From Cherax quadricarinatus (lineage: Eukaryota > Arthropoda > Malacostraca > Decapoda > Parastacidae): 64,000 nucleotides of DNA. Position 1 is the first letter of the stretch. Each line of letters starts with the position of its first letter. Location of the stretch: NCBI RefSeq assembly GCF_038502225.1, contig NC_091307.1:24917273-24981272 (forward strand), given 5' to 3'. This document shows positions 35,201-45,490 of this stretch, piece after piece. Below the pieces are notes generated by a model that ran no database searches, was not told the DNA's origin, and saw nothing but the letters and a program-made list of their open reading frames with translations. Made by a program: the position numbers and the translations under genes.

Positions 35201-38200
35201 TCCACTTCCCCGAATTAAGCCTGAATGCTTTCCACATCTCCCCCAGGCGCTGTATAATCCTCCGGGTTTAGCGCTTCCCCTTGATTATAATAATAATAAT
35301 CCTCGGATCAAATCTGATTACATCAAAGAACCTCCCTTGAGGAGAACTATTTACTAACATTAAAGAACCTCTCTTGAGGGGAGCCTTTAATAGCATCAAG
35401 GAACCTTCCTAGAAGACAACATTTAACAGCATCAAGGAACCTCCCTTTGAGGGGACCCTTTTAACAGCATCAAGGAACTTCCCTTGAAGACAGCCTTTTA
35501 CCAGCATCAAGGAACCTCTTGCTGGGAGCCTTTTAACAGCAACAAGGAACCTCATGTGTGGAGCTTTGAACAGCATCAAGGAACCTCTCTTGTAGGGAGC
35601 CTTTTACCAACATCAAAGAGCTGTTAGCATCGCTTCTATTCATTACTTTGGTAACTGAATTCATTAGTCTTGTAAACAGGTCATTACTATTTTAATTTAC
35701 CTAAACACTAAGAGCTAAGGAAACAAAACCTCTGGAGGCATTCAGCATGAAGTTATAAATAAAGACAAAAAAACAGGTCAGCAAACAAAGGGGGACAGCA
35801 GAGGGCAGCAAGGGACTAGCTCCCTTAAGGTTTACTATACTAATAGCAGGAGTGTTAGAAATAAGATAGATGAGCTAAGATTAATTGCAAGTGCAGGAAA
35901 CATAGATATTATTGCTATAACAGAGACCTGGCTCAATCTGAAAGATAGAGAGATGCCCTCTGAATGTCACATACAAGGCTATAAATTATTCCACACTGAC
36001 AGGGTCAACAGGAAAGGTGGTGGAGTAGCGATGTATGTCAGAGACAACTTAAATTGTTGTGTTAGACAAGATATTAAATTAGAAGCGTCAGCCACTGAAT
36101 CTGTTTGGTTACAGCTTCTCGAGGGCCGAGAAAAACTAATTTTGGGTGTGATTTACAGGGCCCCAAATCTTGATAGGGAGTGCAGTAAACTTCTATGGGA
36201 CGAAATTCGTAAGGCATCTACATACGAAAATGTTGTGCTAATGGGAGATTTCAACTATAGACAGATTGACTGGAGCAATTTGACAGGAAATTTAGAGTCG
36301 GGTGACTTTCTTGACACGATCCAGGATTGTTTTTTAAAACAGTTTGTGACAGAGCCAACTAGGGGAAATAACCTCCTTGACTTGGTTCTTGCCAGTAGGG
36401 AAACACTAATTAATAATCTTGAGGTTAATGATGAGCTTGGGGAGAGTGATCACAAATCACTCAGTTTTAATATATCATGGAATTCCCCTAATAATGACAA
36501 TCAAGTCTCCGTCCCTGACTTTCGCTTGGCTGATTTCATAGGACTGAAAAATTACTTAGGTGGGCTGAACTGGAATGACCTGACTAAGGGTCAGGTAGGT
36601 GGTGATGGTTGCCGATATGATGCTTTCCAGGGCATAGTTCTAGCTGCTCAGTCAAATTATATTCCAAATAGGGAAATCAGATCAAACAAAAATGATCCTA
36701 AATGGATGAACAATAGATTAAAATATCTGATTGGTCAAAAGAGAGGCATATATAGGCAAATCAAAAGAGGAGAGGGGCAATTAAGAAATCGATATATTCA
36801 GTTAAAGAGAGAAATAAAAAAGGGAATTAGAAAAGCAAAAAGAGATTATGAGGTTAAAGTTGCAAAAGAATCGAAGACTAACCCAAAAGGATTCTTTCAG
36901 GTATACAGAAGTAAGATCAGGGACAAGATAGGCCCACTCAAAAGTTCCTCGGGTCAGCTCACTGACAGTGATAAGGAAATGTGTAGAATTTTTAACACAT
37001 ACTTCCTCTCAGTTTTTACACAGGAGGATACCAGCGATATTCCAGTAATGATAAATTATGTAGAACAGGACGATAATAAACTGTGCACTATTAGGGTCAC
37101 AAGTGACATGGTCCTTAGGCAAATAGATAAATTAAAACCTAACAAATCCCCAGGCTCTGATGAACTGTATGCAAGGGTTCTAAAGGAATGTAAAGAGGAG
37201 CTTAGCACACCTTTGGCTAATCTTTTCAACATATCACTACAAACTGGCATGGTGCCAGATAAGTGGAAAATGGCAAATGTGATACCTATTTTCAAAACAG
37301 GTGACAGGTCCTTAGCTTCGAACTATAGACCAATAAGCCTAACCTCCATAGTGGGAAAATTTATGGAATCAATAATTGCCGAGGCAGTTCGTAGCCATCT
37401 TGAAAAGCATAAATTAATCAACGAATCTCAGCATGGTTTTACAAAGGGGCGTTCCTGCCTTACGAATTTATTAACTTTTTTCACTAAGGTATTTGAGGAG
37501 GTAGATCATGGTAATGAATATGATATTGTGTATATGGACTTCAGTAAGGCTTTTGACAGGGTCCCACATCAGAGACTATTGAGGAAAATTAAAGCACATG
37601 GAATAGGAGGAGAAATTTTTTCCTGGATAGAGGCATGGTTGACAAATAGGCAGCAGAGAGTTTGCATAAATGGGGAGAAATCAGAGTGGGGAAGCGTCAC
37701 GAGCGGTGTTCCACAGGGGTCAGTGTTGGGCCCCCTGCTGTTCACAATCTACATAAACGACATAGATGAGGGCATAAAGAGCGACATCGGCAAGTTTGCC
37801 GATGACACCAAAATAGGCCGTCGAATTCATTCTGACGAGGACATTCGAGCACTCCAGGAAGATTTGAATAGACTGATGCAGTGGTCGGAGAAGTGGCAGA
37901 TGCAGTTTAATATAGACAAATGCAAAGTTCTAAATGTTGGACAGGACAATAAGCATGCCACATATAAACTAAATAATGTAGATCTTAATATTACGGATTG
38001 CGAAAAAGATTTAGGAGTTCTGGTTAGCAGTAATCTGAAACCAAGACAACAGTGCATAAGTGTTCGCAATAAAGCTAATAGAATCCTTGGCTTCATATCA
38101 AGAAGCATAAATAATAGGAGTCCTCAGGTTGTTCTTCAACTCTATACATCCTTGGTTAGGCCTCATTTAGATTATGCTGCACAGTTTTGGTCACCGTATT

Positions 38201-39216
38201 ACAGAATGGATATAAATTCTCTGGAAAATGTACGAAGGAGGATGACAAAGATGATCCCATGTATCAGAAACCTTCCCTATGAGGATAGACTAAGGGCCCT
38301 GAAACTGCACTCTCTAGAAAGACGTAGAATTAGGAGGGATATGATTGAGGTGTATAAATGGAAGACAGGAATAAATAAAGGGGATGTAAATAGTGTGCTG
38401 AAAATATCTAGCCTAGACAGGACTCGCAGCAATGGTTTTAAGTTGGAAAAATTCAGATTCAGGAAGGATATAGGAAAGTACTGGTTTGGTAATAGAGTTG
38501 TGGATGAGTGGAACAAACTCCCAAGTACCGTTATAGAGGCCAGAACGTTGTGTAGCTTTAAAAATAGGTTGGATAAATACATGAGTAGATGTGGGTGGGT
38601 GTGAGTTAGACCTGATAGCTTGTGCTAACAGGTCGGTTGCCGTGTTCCTCCCTTAAGTCAATGTGACCTGACCTGACTAGGTTGGGTGCATTGGCTTAAG
38701 CCGGTAGGAGACTTGGACCTGCCTCGCATGGGCCAGTAGGCCTTCTGCAGTGTTCCTTCGTTCTTATGTTCTTATGTACCTCTGTAATCTTTGACTGCCT
38801 CCCACACGACGGGTACATAACGTATGATTACGCTATCTAATCTGTCAAATCAATCCGTGGTTGAGTGTCCCACGAGGCTCAGTTCTGTCAGTATGATTTA
38901 TCATAACATCCAGTCATCAGCATGATTCATGTACATGATTTCCAGGTATTCCATAATATTAACTCTTTAATGGTCTTTTAAGAACAAAACTCATTGGAAA
39001 ATTAACGAGAAAGAACGGAGAAGTTTTAATGCATACCGGTTGTTGGGGATACGGCTGAGGTGGATATGGTTGCTGTGGATATGGCTGATGTTGATATGGT
39101 GGCTGTGGATATGGTTGCTGGGGTGGATACTGCTGGGGTGGATACGACTGCTGTGGTGCAGGCGGAGCTGAGGGAACAGGAGGCTGTTGTCCGTAGCCTG
39201 TTGACGAGACACTCAT
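29256..39216 (-). CDS. Gene P2: Pro/Gln/Tyr-rich protein with Gly/Leu segment and His-rich tail (two exons)
   Basis: I propose exon 1 at 39216-39037 (60 codons) and a last exon at 29396-29256 (46 codons plus TAG), 106 residues in all. Exon 1 begins MSVSSTGYGQQPP and is then built of YPPQ/YPQQP-type units. It ends CCG|GTATGC in phase 0. The last exon follows a tttttgtctggctgcag acceptor, also phase 0, and reads PHVVRP, a Gly/Leu stretch (GLGLGLALGMAA), then RDHHHHHHDHHH..HHHGHHHGHHHKW. I do not recognise the protein. XYPPX-like repeats plus a hydrophobic Gly stretch and His tail suggest a self-associating or metal-binding small protein, which is inference. The 9.6-kb intron contains an LTR element, LINE C1, SINEs and a MITE. 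Additional exons between the two cannot be excluded, and joining them is my model. Confidence 0.5.
29640..29740 (+). repeat. SINE-like repeat fragment (gggaagcgct family)
   Basis: The blocks ggggtaagcgctgaactcgtaggggccat and ggggaagggcagatctaattcc match the family also seen at 4.75 and 35.13 kb. It is interrupted on its right by a MITE. Confidence 0.5.
29742..29812. mobile_element. 71-bp hAT-type MITE
   Basis: Terminal inverted repeats cagggccggattaa / ttaatccggccctg enclose 71 bp. The 8-bp duplication CCTTGAAA flanks it (29734-29741 and 29813-29820). TIR and TSD length fit the hAT superfamily; there is no coding capacity. Confidence 0.85.
30727..30925 (+). repeat. Dispersed repeat D (copy D4) interrupted by a 65-bp family A LINE tail
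   Basis: The D repeat start (ttattatgcaccccat) at about 30742-30758 and its continuation (ggtagtcaa, gggcccaggggctgggcccc, gatagctaagcaagtta) are split. Between them, 30768-30832 is an extremely 5'-truncated LINE A tail from ggcctggtcacagaccgg to ctccaggtaaactccaggt. It shows that A elements insert with only about 65 bases copied. Confidence 0.7.
31000..31295 (+). repeat. tRNA-derived SINE
   Basis: A B-box-like gggttctattcccgg (31045-31059) follows an A-box-like ctcgcttcacac. The body contains tacctgggtgttagtcgactgg and gtgggtcgcatcctggg, found again at about 49.13, 52.93 and 59.52 kb. Pol III promoter function is expected from the family; it is a SINE head rather than a working tRNA gene. 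Confidence 0.75.
31476..32370 (+). repeat. 5' LTR (895 bp)
   Basis: TG...CA ended. A TATA-like ATAAAAG lies at 31658-31664 and AATAAA at 32080-32085, so U3/R/U5 order is readable. It holds about six 44-45-bp units (gcggagctgctgctggggtg...) at 31695-31945. It lacks a roughly 140-base block that the 3' LTR has. Confidence 0.88.
31695..31945 (+). repeat. 44-45-bp tandem units in 5' LTR
   Basis: About six copies, each with ctgctgctggggtgcagagc and tcctgagcagaga; the 3' LTR has only two (34488-34566). Confidence 0.9.
32371..32388 (+). promoter_or_regulatory. Candidate tRNA primer-binding site
   Basis: TGGTGTCTAAGCGGTGGT begins at the first base after the 5' LTR. The TGG matches the universal tRNA CCA end; I cannot name the tRNA. 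Confidence 0.6.
33031..33340 (+). repeat. 31-bp GC-rich minisatellite inside the LTR element
   Basis: Units of type gtctgctatgctgtggccgtgctgtgatgct occur about five times and then degenerate. Its cysteine-rich ORFs are a by-product of the repeat. Confidence 0.85.
34252..34267 (+). promoter_or_regulatory. Polypurine tract
   Basis: Sixteen consecutive purines (gggggagaaaggggga) abut the first T of the 3' LTR, the expected plus-strand primer site. Confidence 0.8.
34268..35119 (+). repeat. 3' LTR (852 bp)
   Basis: Near-identical to the 5' LTR except for fewer 44-bp units (two) and an extra block of about 140 bases after the tandem units (34605-34745). Confidence 0.88.
35130..35300 (-). repeat. 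SINE-like repeat of the gggaagcgct family
   Basis: On the minus strand it reads ...gggaagcgctaaacccgg, aattcggggaagtgg, ccaatttcctaaatcaagagcccc. It leads into the tandem array at its right. Confidence 0.6.
35300..35620 (+). repeat. Degenerate tandem array, about 40-45-bp units
   Basis: The blocks catcaaggaacctccctt and gggagccttttaacag recur about seven times with drift. The unit matches the tail of the gggaagcgct SINE-like family next to it, so the array seems to be an expansion of that tail. Confidence 0.75.
35640..38777 (+). mobile_element. CR1/L2-like LINE C1 with intact ORF2
   Basis: The element comprises a short leader, an uninterrupted endonuclease-RT frame (35719-38604), a 3' UTR and a terminal ttcttatg repeat (two units at about 38762-38777). 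No ORF1 lies upstream, so it may be 5'-truncated just before ORF2. C2 at 62.2 kb shares the 3' end including the ttcttatg units. Confidence 0.85.
35719..38604 (+). CDS. LINE C1 endonuclease-reverse transcriptase
   Basis: The frame is open from the TAA at 35716-35718 to the stop at 38604 (961 codons). The first in-frame ATG (35953) lies inside the endonuclease, so initiation is upstream at a non-AUG codon or was lost. Endonuclease motifs in order: VYYTNSRSVRNKIDELR, IAITETWL, KGGGVAMYV, VIYRAPN, MGDFNYR, GESDHKSL. RT motifs: NKSPGSDELYARVLKECK, NYRPISLTSIVGK, HGFTKGRSCLTN, YMDFSKAFDRVPH, SGVPQGSVLGPLLF and FADDTKIG. The C-terminus (RPHLDYAAQFWSP, LHSLERRRIR, WNKLPSTVIEA) is the usual CR1-type tail. 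No stop or frameshift is visible, so the protein may be catalytically complete. It lies in the P2 intron, antisense to P2. Confidence 0.88.
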   Translation, partial: GNKTSGGIQHEVINKDKKTGQQTKGDSRGQQGTSSLKVYYTNSRSVRNKIDELRLIASAGNIDIIAITETWLNLKDREMPSECHIQGYKLFHTDRVNRKGGGVAMYVRDNLNCCVRQDIKLEASATESVWLQLLEGREKLILGVIYRAPNLDRECSKLLWDEIRKASTYENVVLMGDFNYRQIDWSNLTGNLESGDFLDTIQDCFLKQFVTEPTRGNNLLDLVLASRETLINNLEVNDELGESDHKSLSFNISWNSPNNDNQVSVPDFRLADFIGLKNYLGGLNWNDLTKGQVGGDGCRYDAFQGIVLAAQSNYIPNREIRSNKNDPKWMNNRLKYLIGQKRGIYRQIKRGEGQLRNRYIQLKREIKKGIRKAKRDYEVKVAKESKTNPKGFFQVYRSKIRDKIGPLKSSSGQLTDSDKEMCRIFNTYFLSVFTQEDTSDIPVMINYVEQDDNKLCTIRVTSDMVLRQIDKLKPNKSPGSDELYARVLKECKEELSTPLANLFNISLQTGMVPDKWKMANVIPIFKTGDRSLASNYRPISLTSIVGKFMESIIAEAVRSHLEKHKLINESQHGFTKGRSCLTNLLTFFTKVFEEVDHGNEYDIVYMDFSKAFDRVPHQRLLRKIKAHGIGGEIFSWIEAWLTNRQQRVCINGEKSEWGSVTSGVPQGSVLGPLLFTIYINDIDEGIKSDIGKFADDTKIGRRIHSDEDIRALQEDLNRLMQWSEKWQMQFNIDKCKVLNVGQDNKHATYKLNNVDLNITDCEKDLGVLVSSNLKPRQQCISVRNKANRILGFISRSINNRSPQVVLQLYTSLVRPHLDYAAQFWSPYYRMDINSLENVRRRMTKMIPCIRNLPYEDRLRALKLHSLERRRIRRDMIEVYKWKTGINKGDVNSVLKISSLDRTRSNGFKLEKFRFRKDIGKYWFGNRVVDEWNKLPSTVIEARTLCSFKNRLDKYMSRCGWV

Positions 39217-39459
39217 ATCAACTCTATCTTATCATCATCACTATTATTATATTCATAAAGCTAAACTCATAAGGGTCATATAACAAACGGATAATGGGAG
39301 GTAATGAGGTTTGAGCCAAGGAAGGGAGAAGCAGCATCAATTACTTGAAATTTGTCTCTGAGGTTATAACTAATACTGACTCGCTCTCAGGAAGAGGACA
39401 TTTTTTTTTTTGTCCTAAGATGGATGTAGGAGCATTAGCATAGTGTTCGCTAATGATGT

Positions 39460-39785
39460 TGATACACAAGCCTACTAGTTTCTTATATCCTTCAACAGGC
39501 ATACACACGTCTATAGTGTCTAATTCTTCAAAAAACACACAAGCCTACTAGTATTTTACTCAGCACACACAAGTCTACTAGTATCTTATTTAACACGCAA
39601 GCCTACTATTATCTTAGTCTAATACATGCCTACTAGCATCTTATTCAACGTGCACAAGCCTATTAATATCTTATTTAACACTCACAAGCCTACGCGTATC
39701 TTATTAAACACACAAGTATCTTATCTTTCAACACTCACGCAAGTCTACTAGTACCTGATTCTTCAACAAACACGTGTTAAACTTA
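39460..39785. repeat. Degenerate minisatellite, roughly 30-35-bp units
   Basis: The blocks acacaagcctactagtatcttatt recur about nine times with substitutions and small indels. The gap between P2 exon 1 and this array (39217-39460) holds only a scrap of the gggaagcgct SINE-like family near 39260-39345. Confidence 0.7.
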
Positions 39786-39879
39786 AAAAACACATGCATA
39801 TTGAAATTTGTTCTGGGCACTGAAAGTTACCTGAAACTGAATATAAATTAGTCATCTATTTCGAGCCTCAGCTGCCCAT

Positions 39880-40400
39880 TCAGCCTTACCTCGTACATCA
39901 TTCCTTTTAACTTTGGAACAAGCCTTGTTGCATATTTCAACATTTTCTAAGGTTTCTTAGTATGTTTTTTTTCCGATGCGGGTTCCGTACTGTTGCTGCA
40001 TACTCCAAGATGGGCCTGATGTATACTATAGAAAGGACTCGGAATAACTGTTGAAATTCCTGAAGGCCACTCCTAGATCTGCCAGACGAGAACTGGCTGC
40101 AGATGTTATTCGGCTGACGTGAACCTCTGGCGTTATACTGGGCACTATGTTCACCCCCTAGGTTCTTCTCTGAGTGAAATCTGCTGCCACAGTCTCCTAG
40201 TCTATACTCCACTTCCGGTCTTCATTCTCCTTCCTGAAACTTCATGGCCTTGCCTTTACTTGGGTTGAACTCAAGTAACCACTTATCTGATCAGTTTACT
40301 TCCTTCCCTTAAGGTTCTCCTTGATCCACCAGACTATGTTACCTGTTAATCCTGCACCATGTCTTTGTCCCAGTCTTGTGGGGTACAGTATTAATCAATA
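39880..40400 (-). pseudogene. Old LINE relic, RT C-terminal part (family F)
   Basis: On the minus strand a short frame reads FRVLSIVYIRPILEYAATVRNPH, the LINE C-terminal signature corresponding to LYTSLVRPHLDYAAQFWSP in C1. The rest is eroded. It is probably the downstream part of the relic at 40815-41080. Confidence 0.55.
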
Positions 40401-40814
40401 AAAACTAAACGCTGAACCCACAAGGGTCATACAGAGGGAATACAGTAGCAATTGCCTTCTAGTAGTCAAAGAAAATGCAATCTACTCATCCCTCTCTCTC
40501 CTGTCCCAATATATATATTACTTTGTCACAGAACTCGAATAAGTTGTTAGACAAGATTTGTTATTTCTACATTCATGCTCATTGTTTACGAAACCACTTC
40601 TCTTTAAGTGTTTACCACTCTCCCCCTGATAAGTTAGTCCATTACCTTGCATGGTGTGTGGTTCAACATGTGTGTGTCTCCTTGCTGTCTTCCAGACTCT
40701 GGCAACTGTCACATATGCATTAATCCTAGCTAATAGTCAAAACAATGCTTCTGCACCCTCGCGCAGAATCGCATGATGGCACTTCGTCAGGTCCCATTGC
40801 CTTTGATGTATCTG
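40401..40814. other. No gene; scrap of gggaagcgct SINE-like repeat
   Basis: About 40405-40445 contains aaacgctgaacccacaagggtcatacag, matching that family. Nothing else supportable. Confidence 0.35.
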
Positions 40815-41080
40815 CATCTAAGCTTTCTTTACCTTTTCTCCTGTTGTGTGTATGGTGTCCAGTACTCGACGGTGTACCCTGTTCCCTAGGCTTTTTGGTA
40901 TTGCCCTCGTTTCCGACGAAAAGACCTCTTCAAGTTGTTTGCTTAACACTTCACAAATTTCCTCATCGTTTGTAAGCCCTTCTTCGGTCGAATTACTGGT
41001 CCCTGTACAGTCATCTTTCTTCTGGTGTGACTGTGAAGTAGTTTTGATGTGTGTCACAAAAAAAATGACAGGTTCGTCAA
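40815..41080 (-). pseudogene. Old LINE relic, linker region before RT (family F)
   Basis: The minus strand encodes EEICEVLSKQLEEVFSSE and HRRVLDTIHTTGEKVKKA. This matches the eroded plus-strand relic at about 47030-47180 (KEVCEVLIKQFDEVF...), so both belong to one old LINE family. Confidence 0.55.
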
Positions 41081-42080
41081 AAAATTAATATCAGAAATTA
41101 GGAAATTGATAAAATTTATCACAGCTACCATAAGTATGCCTCTTCAGTGCCACGAGGAAACGAAAATAAAAACCTACAAGAATCCCACCTAGCTGTGGCA
41201 GAGAGTGTAGTCAGGGGTTCCAACCTGGCCCCTCTTGGTTCAGTCTAGCACCCTACATCCTCCTAATTCTCCACAATTCTCGATGTATTGAAAACTCTGG
41301 TAATGTATCATATATAAACAGTCTCACCTGACATACTGTAACACGAGACAGCCTTTTTAAGTGACAAGAGTTGAGGAAGACTAGTGATTAAGATACAAGT
41401 GGTGGTGATGGGTGGTGGTTGAGACAGCTAGTCGTGGTGATGGAGACCACTAATAATGGGGCGGTGAGAGAGACTGCTAGTGATGGTGGTGGTATATACT
41501 ATTGCTACTGATCATGTGAGTTCTCCTTGATGTCATATCTGATAAGAACAATCATTGTCACAGCCTTCACCACCTACATAACACTCACCACCTGCACCAA
41601 CACTTACCACCTGCCACGCCACACGTGTACCTTCTAGCAACAGTTGGTGATCCTAGCTTAGATAACAACGGTCATTTCGTCAAACGTGTAAATAAGTCAC
41701 TGACTTTACTGGGTCATCCTGGATTAAATCTACACTATGTACTGTAATACATATACGAGTGCCAGTATCATGTGTGTCCTCAATGACCAGTGTAAAAAAA
41801 AAAAACATGTATATGTACAGATTGAGTAAATGAGGGTTGGTTAATGAGGTTTTAAGCCTATCGACTACACGAGGGTCATTACGGCTGCATAGTAACCTCT
41901 TCATCATCAGCGAAGAATATTTAATCCCTCAGATAGGGATTAAGCTCTCAGCACATATATGCCCTCAGCATATACACCCCTCAAGATATATATGCTGTGT
42001 CTATATGAACACAGCTATGTTATATTGTACCAAGCTGAGAATTTTGTCAAATAACATTACTTCGGACTTTTTATTTTCCG
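41081..42080. other. No gene seen
   Basis: Mixed sequence with GTG/GAT-rich stretches near 41400-41500 and a possible SINE tail near 41650-41775 (gtaaataagtcactgac, gggtcatcctgg). No ORF or domain I can support. Confidence 0.35.
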
Positions 42081-42084
42081 TCCC

Positions 42085-42210
42085 GTGTGTGCTATGGTGC
42101 CACCACAGCACGCACAGGTGGCACCACAGCACAGAGGTGGCACTACAACAGAGGTGGCACCACAGCGGGGAGAGGTGGCATCGCAGCAGAGAGAGGTGGC
42201 ACTCTACTGA
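42085..42210 (+). repeat. Degenerate tandem repeat, about 25-bp units
   Basis: The block gaggtggcaccacagc recurs about five times with drift. Confidence 0.6.
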
Positions 42211-42288
42211 TAAAGTATCTCACGTTTACCCTGCCAGTTTTTCACCACCCACCACTAAGGGTAATTATATACATACACACACACACAC

Positions 42289-42291
<3 letters not shown>

Positions 42292-42369
<78 letters not shown>
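42292..42369. repeat. (TA)n microsatellite
   Basis: Nearly pure TA preceded by a short (CA)n. Confidence 0.97.
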
Positions 42370-42373
<4 letters not shown>

Positions 42374-42394
42374 CATATTAATCTTAAGTTAATT

Positions 42395-42502
42395 TTAAGC
42401 CAGCCCGTAATGCTATGCATATAAGTGGCTTTGGCATGCTGCTCTTACCTGTATTTTTTTGTACCTCTGTATGTATGCTAAAATTACTAAATAAATAAAT
42501 AA

Positions 42503-42507
<5 letters not shown>
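42395..42507 (+). repeat. Retroposon 3' tail ending in (TAAA)n
   Basis: Reads agccagcccgtaatgc ... ggctttggcatgctgctctta ... gtacctctgtatgtatgct and ends in (taaa)n. I recall this as a common decapod retroposon 3' end, but cannot name the family. Confidence 0.45.

Positions 42508-42594
<87 letters not shown>
42508..42594. repeat. (TA)n microsatellite, left flank of MITE
   Basis: Pure TA directly abutting the MITE terminus. Confidence 0.95.
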
Positions 42595-43278
<684 letters not shown>

Positions 43279-43289
43279 ACTACAAACAA

Positions 43290-44215
43290 TCGCACTGGGA
43301 TGGTCCAATAGTGGAAAATATAGCCTCAACGATGCTTCAGAGTGTGTCAGGGAAGGATAGAGCCCGCCTCCTGGCAGTGAGAGCCCCTCATGCTGGGGAC
43401 TTTCTGTTGGCTGTTCCCAACTCCAGCCTTGGCACACGCCTCGACCCACAGACCATCCGCATCGGTGTTGCCCTTCGACTTGCCGCCCCTATTCTCGCCG
43501 AACACAGGTGTATTTGTGGCAGTGAAGCAGCAGACCGATTCGGGTACCATGGTCTTGTGTGCCGTAAATCCGAGGGAAAGATTGCAAGACATGAGGAGGT
43601 TAATAACATTATCAAGAGGAGCCTCACAACAGCTGGATGCCCAGCAGTAAGGGAGCCACCCCAACTATGCAGATCTGATGGCAGCCAGAAGCGTCCAGAT
43701 GGTATCACCCTTCAAGCCTGGACAGATGGGAAGCAGGTGGTGTGGGACTATACATGTGCATCTACCTTGGCTGATACCTATCTCCAATACACCAGGGAGG
43801 AAGGAGGGGCAGCTGCCAGCTTTAGGGAGTCCCAAAAGTCTAGAAAATATGGAGAACTTGCCCATCATTATATGTTTGTTCCCATAGGCTCAGAGACCCT
43901 TGGCTCATGGGGAAAGAGTGCATCTAATTTCCTTAAGGAGTTGGGAAAAAGACTCATCAGGGTAACTAGGGATCCCAGGGCAGCTAGTTTTCTGTTCCAG
44001 CGGCTCAGTGCGGCTGTTCAAAGGGGTAATGCATGCTGCATTTTGGGCACACGCCCCAGCTCTGAGGAGCTGGATGAGATTTTCGCCTTATAATCGGTGA
44101 TACACACGTAACAACATGTACCGTATATGCCACCTTTATATCAACAATGTATCTCTTAAATCTTCTGTGCCATATTATGTAATAAAATATTCCTATTGGT
44201 AAAAAAAAAAAAAAA
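43290..44215 (+). pseudogene. 5'-truncated retroelement 3' coding end with restriction-like nuclease signature
   Basis: An open frame of about 265 codons (43290-44093) begins abruptly at the (TA)n border and ends EELDEIFAL. The order of conserved blocks is [32 protein letters not shown] (a CxC...H..C zinc-type pattern), [54 protein letters not shown] and [12 protein letters not shown] recall such a block as the C-terminal part of an invertebrate reverse-transcriptase element. RPDG plus a downstream WDYT resembles a PD-(D/E)xK nuclease core; this is inference. A short 3' UTR with aataaaatatt and a poly(A) at about 44200-44217 show that it arrived by retroposition. Confidence 0.6.
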
Positions 44216-44352
44216 AATAGTTCAAAAGATGGGGTGGTAGGGGAAGTGGAATATTCAAATGGCTTCAGGAAGAAATCCAAATATTCTTCCTTGAAGCCTT
44301 TTTACCCACTTCTCCGAGGCTATGGGTCCCACAATTTACACCAGAGGTGGAC

Positions 44353-44455
<103 letters not shown>

Positions 44456-44699
44456 GCATTAAAACTGCAAAGTACAAGGACTGTAATTCATATTATAAGT
44501 TGACTAACATCAGCCTGGTAATTATAATAGGCATATGAACAAGGAAACTCCTTACACGGTTTAAAGACTAGGTATGTTAGTGTTGAAGAGGCTATGAATA
44601 AATGAGGCCAGTCAGTGACGATCAAAAGACGGGAGACGGGGGTTGGGCAGGAACCGAGACTCGACCCCTAGCAAATATTTAGTTACTACAGACATCTAG

Positions 44700-44805
44700 C
44701 TTCGGGGACACTACTGCACCTTGCGCTGCGTCCAAAGGGACACTGCTGTACCTTGTGCTGCGTCCTCAGGGACGCTACTGCACCTTGCGCTGCGTCCTCA
44801 GCTCA
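44700..44805 (+). repeat. Three tandem copies of a roughly 35-bp unit
   Basis: The block gggacactactgcaccttgcgctgcgtcc occurs three times with small changes. The rest of 44453-45490 shows no gene or known repeat. Confidence 0.7.
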
Positions 44806-45490
44806 GCTCTCACCGGGATAATCCCTTTATGAACTCCCGTCACTTTCCCAAATTAAATTGTCTTCAAGGAAGCATTTTGCGCAGAAATACGGCCGACTAC
44901 ACTCCACTCCCTCGCTGCTGCTGCCAACCTCTTCCTCACCCTCATATTTCTCACCTGTGGAGGCTCCTATGGTTACCACCATTATTTTGGTAACGTGTAT
45001 CAGAGTACAAAATACTGCTATTCAGTTCTTCGTGATAGTTATATAGTGGTAACAAAAGCTAGCTATGGTTCCATATCGTATTCCATCATGCAGGGCGGAT
45101 TTCGTGCAGTGCTGAAATCAGTCACGTGAGCTGGGAGAGTTTAGTAAGGTACAATTATGTCAATTATTTCATTAAAGGGTCGTCAGCTACGGCAGCTTCA
45201 AAGGTTTCGTTCCATTTCTCAAGAAAGAATATCCCATACACAGTAGAAATGAAGAGGAGGGAAGATATGACGATATCTCTGTCACGGAGTGGGTAAATAA
45301 AAATTATGCAAATGAGGGATTTCAGTCATATTTCATCATACATGATGCGTTACAGAGTGGCTGGGGAGATACTGTGATAAAGACGGTATGTAGATAAAGG
45401 TACATACGTAGGTACACTGTAAGACATTGACTGACAATTATTAAGGCTGAGGAAGCCACTCGTAGAGACACCACCGTGCCTTATTGAGAG

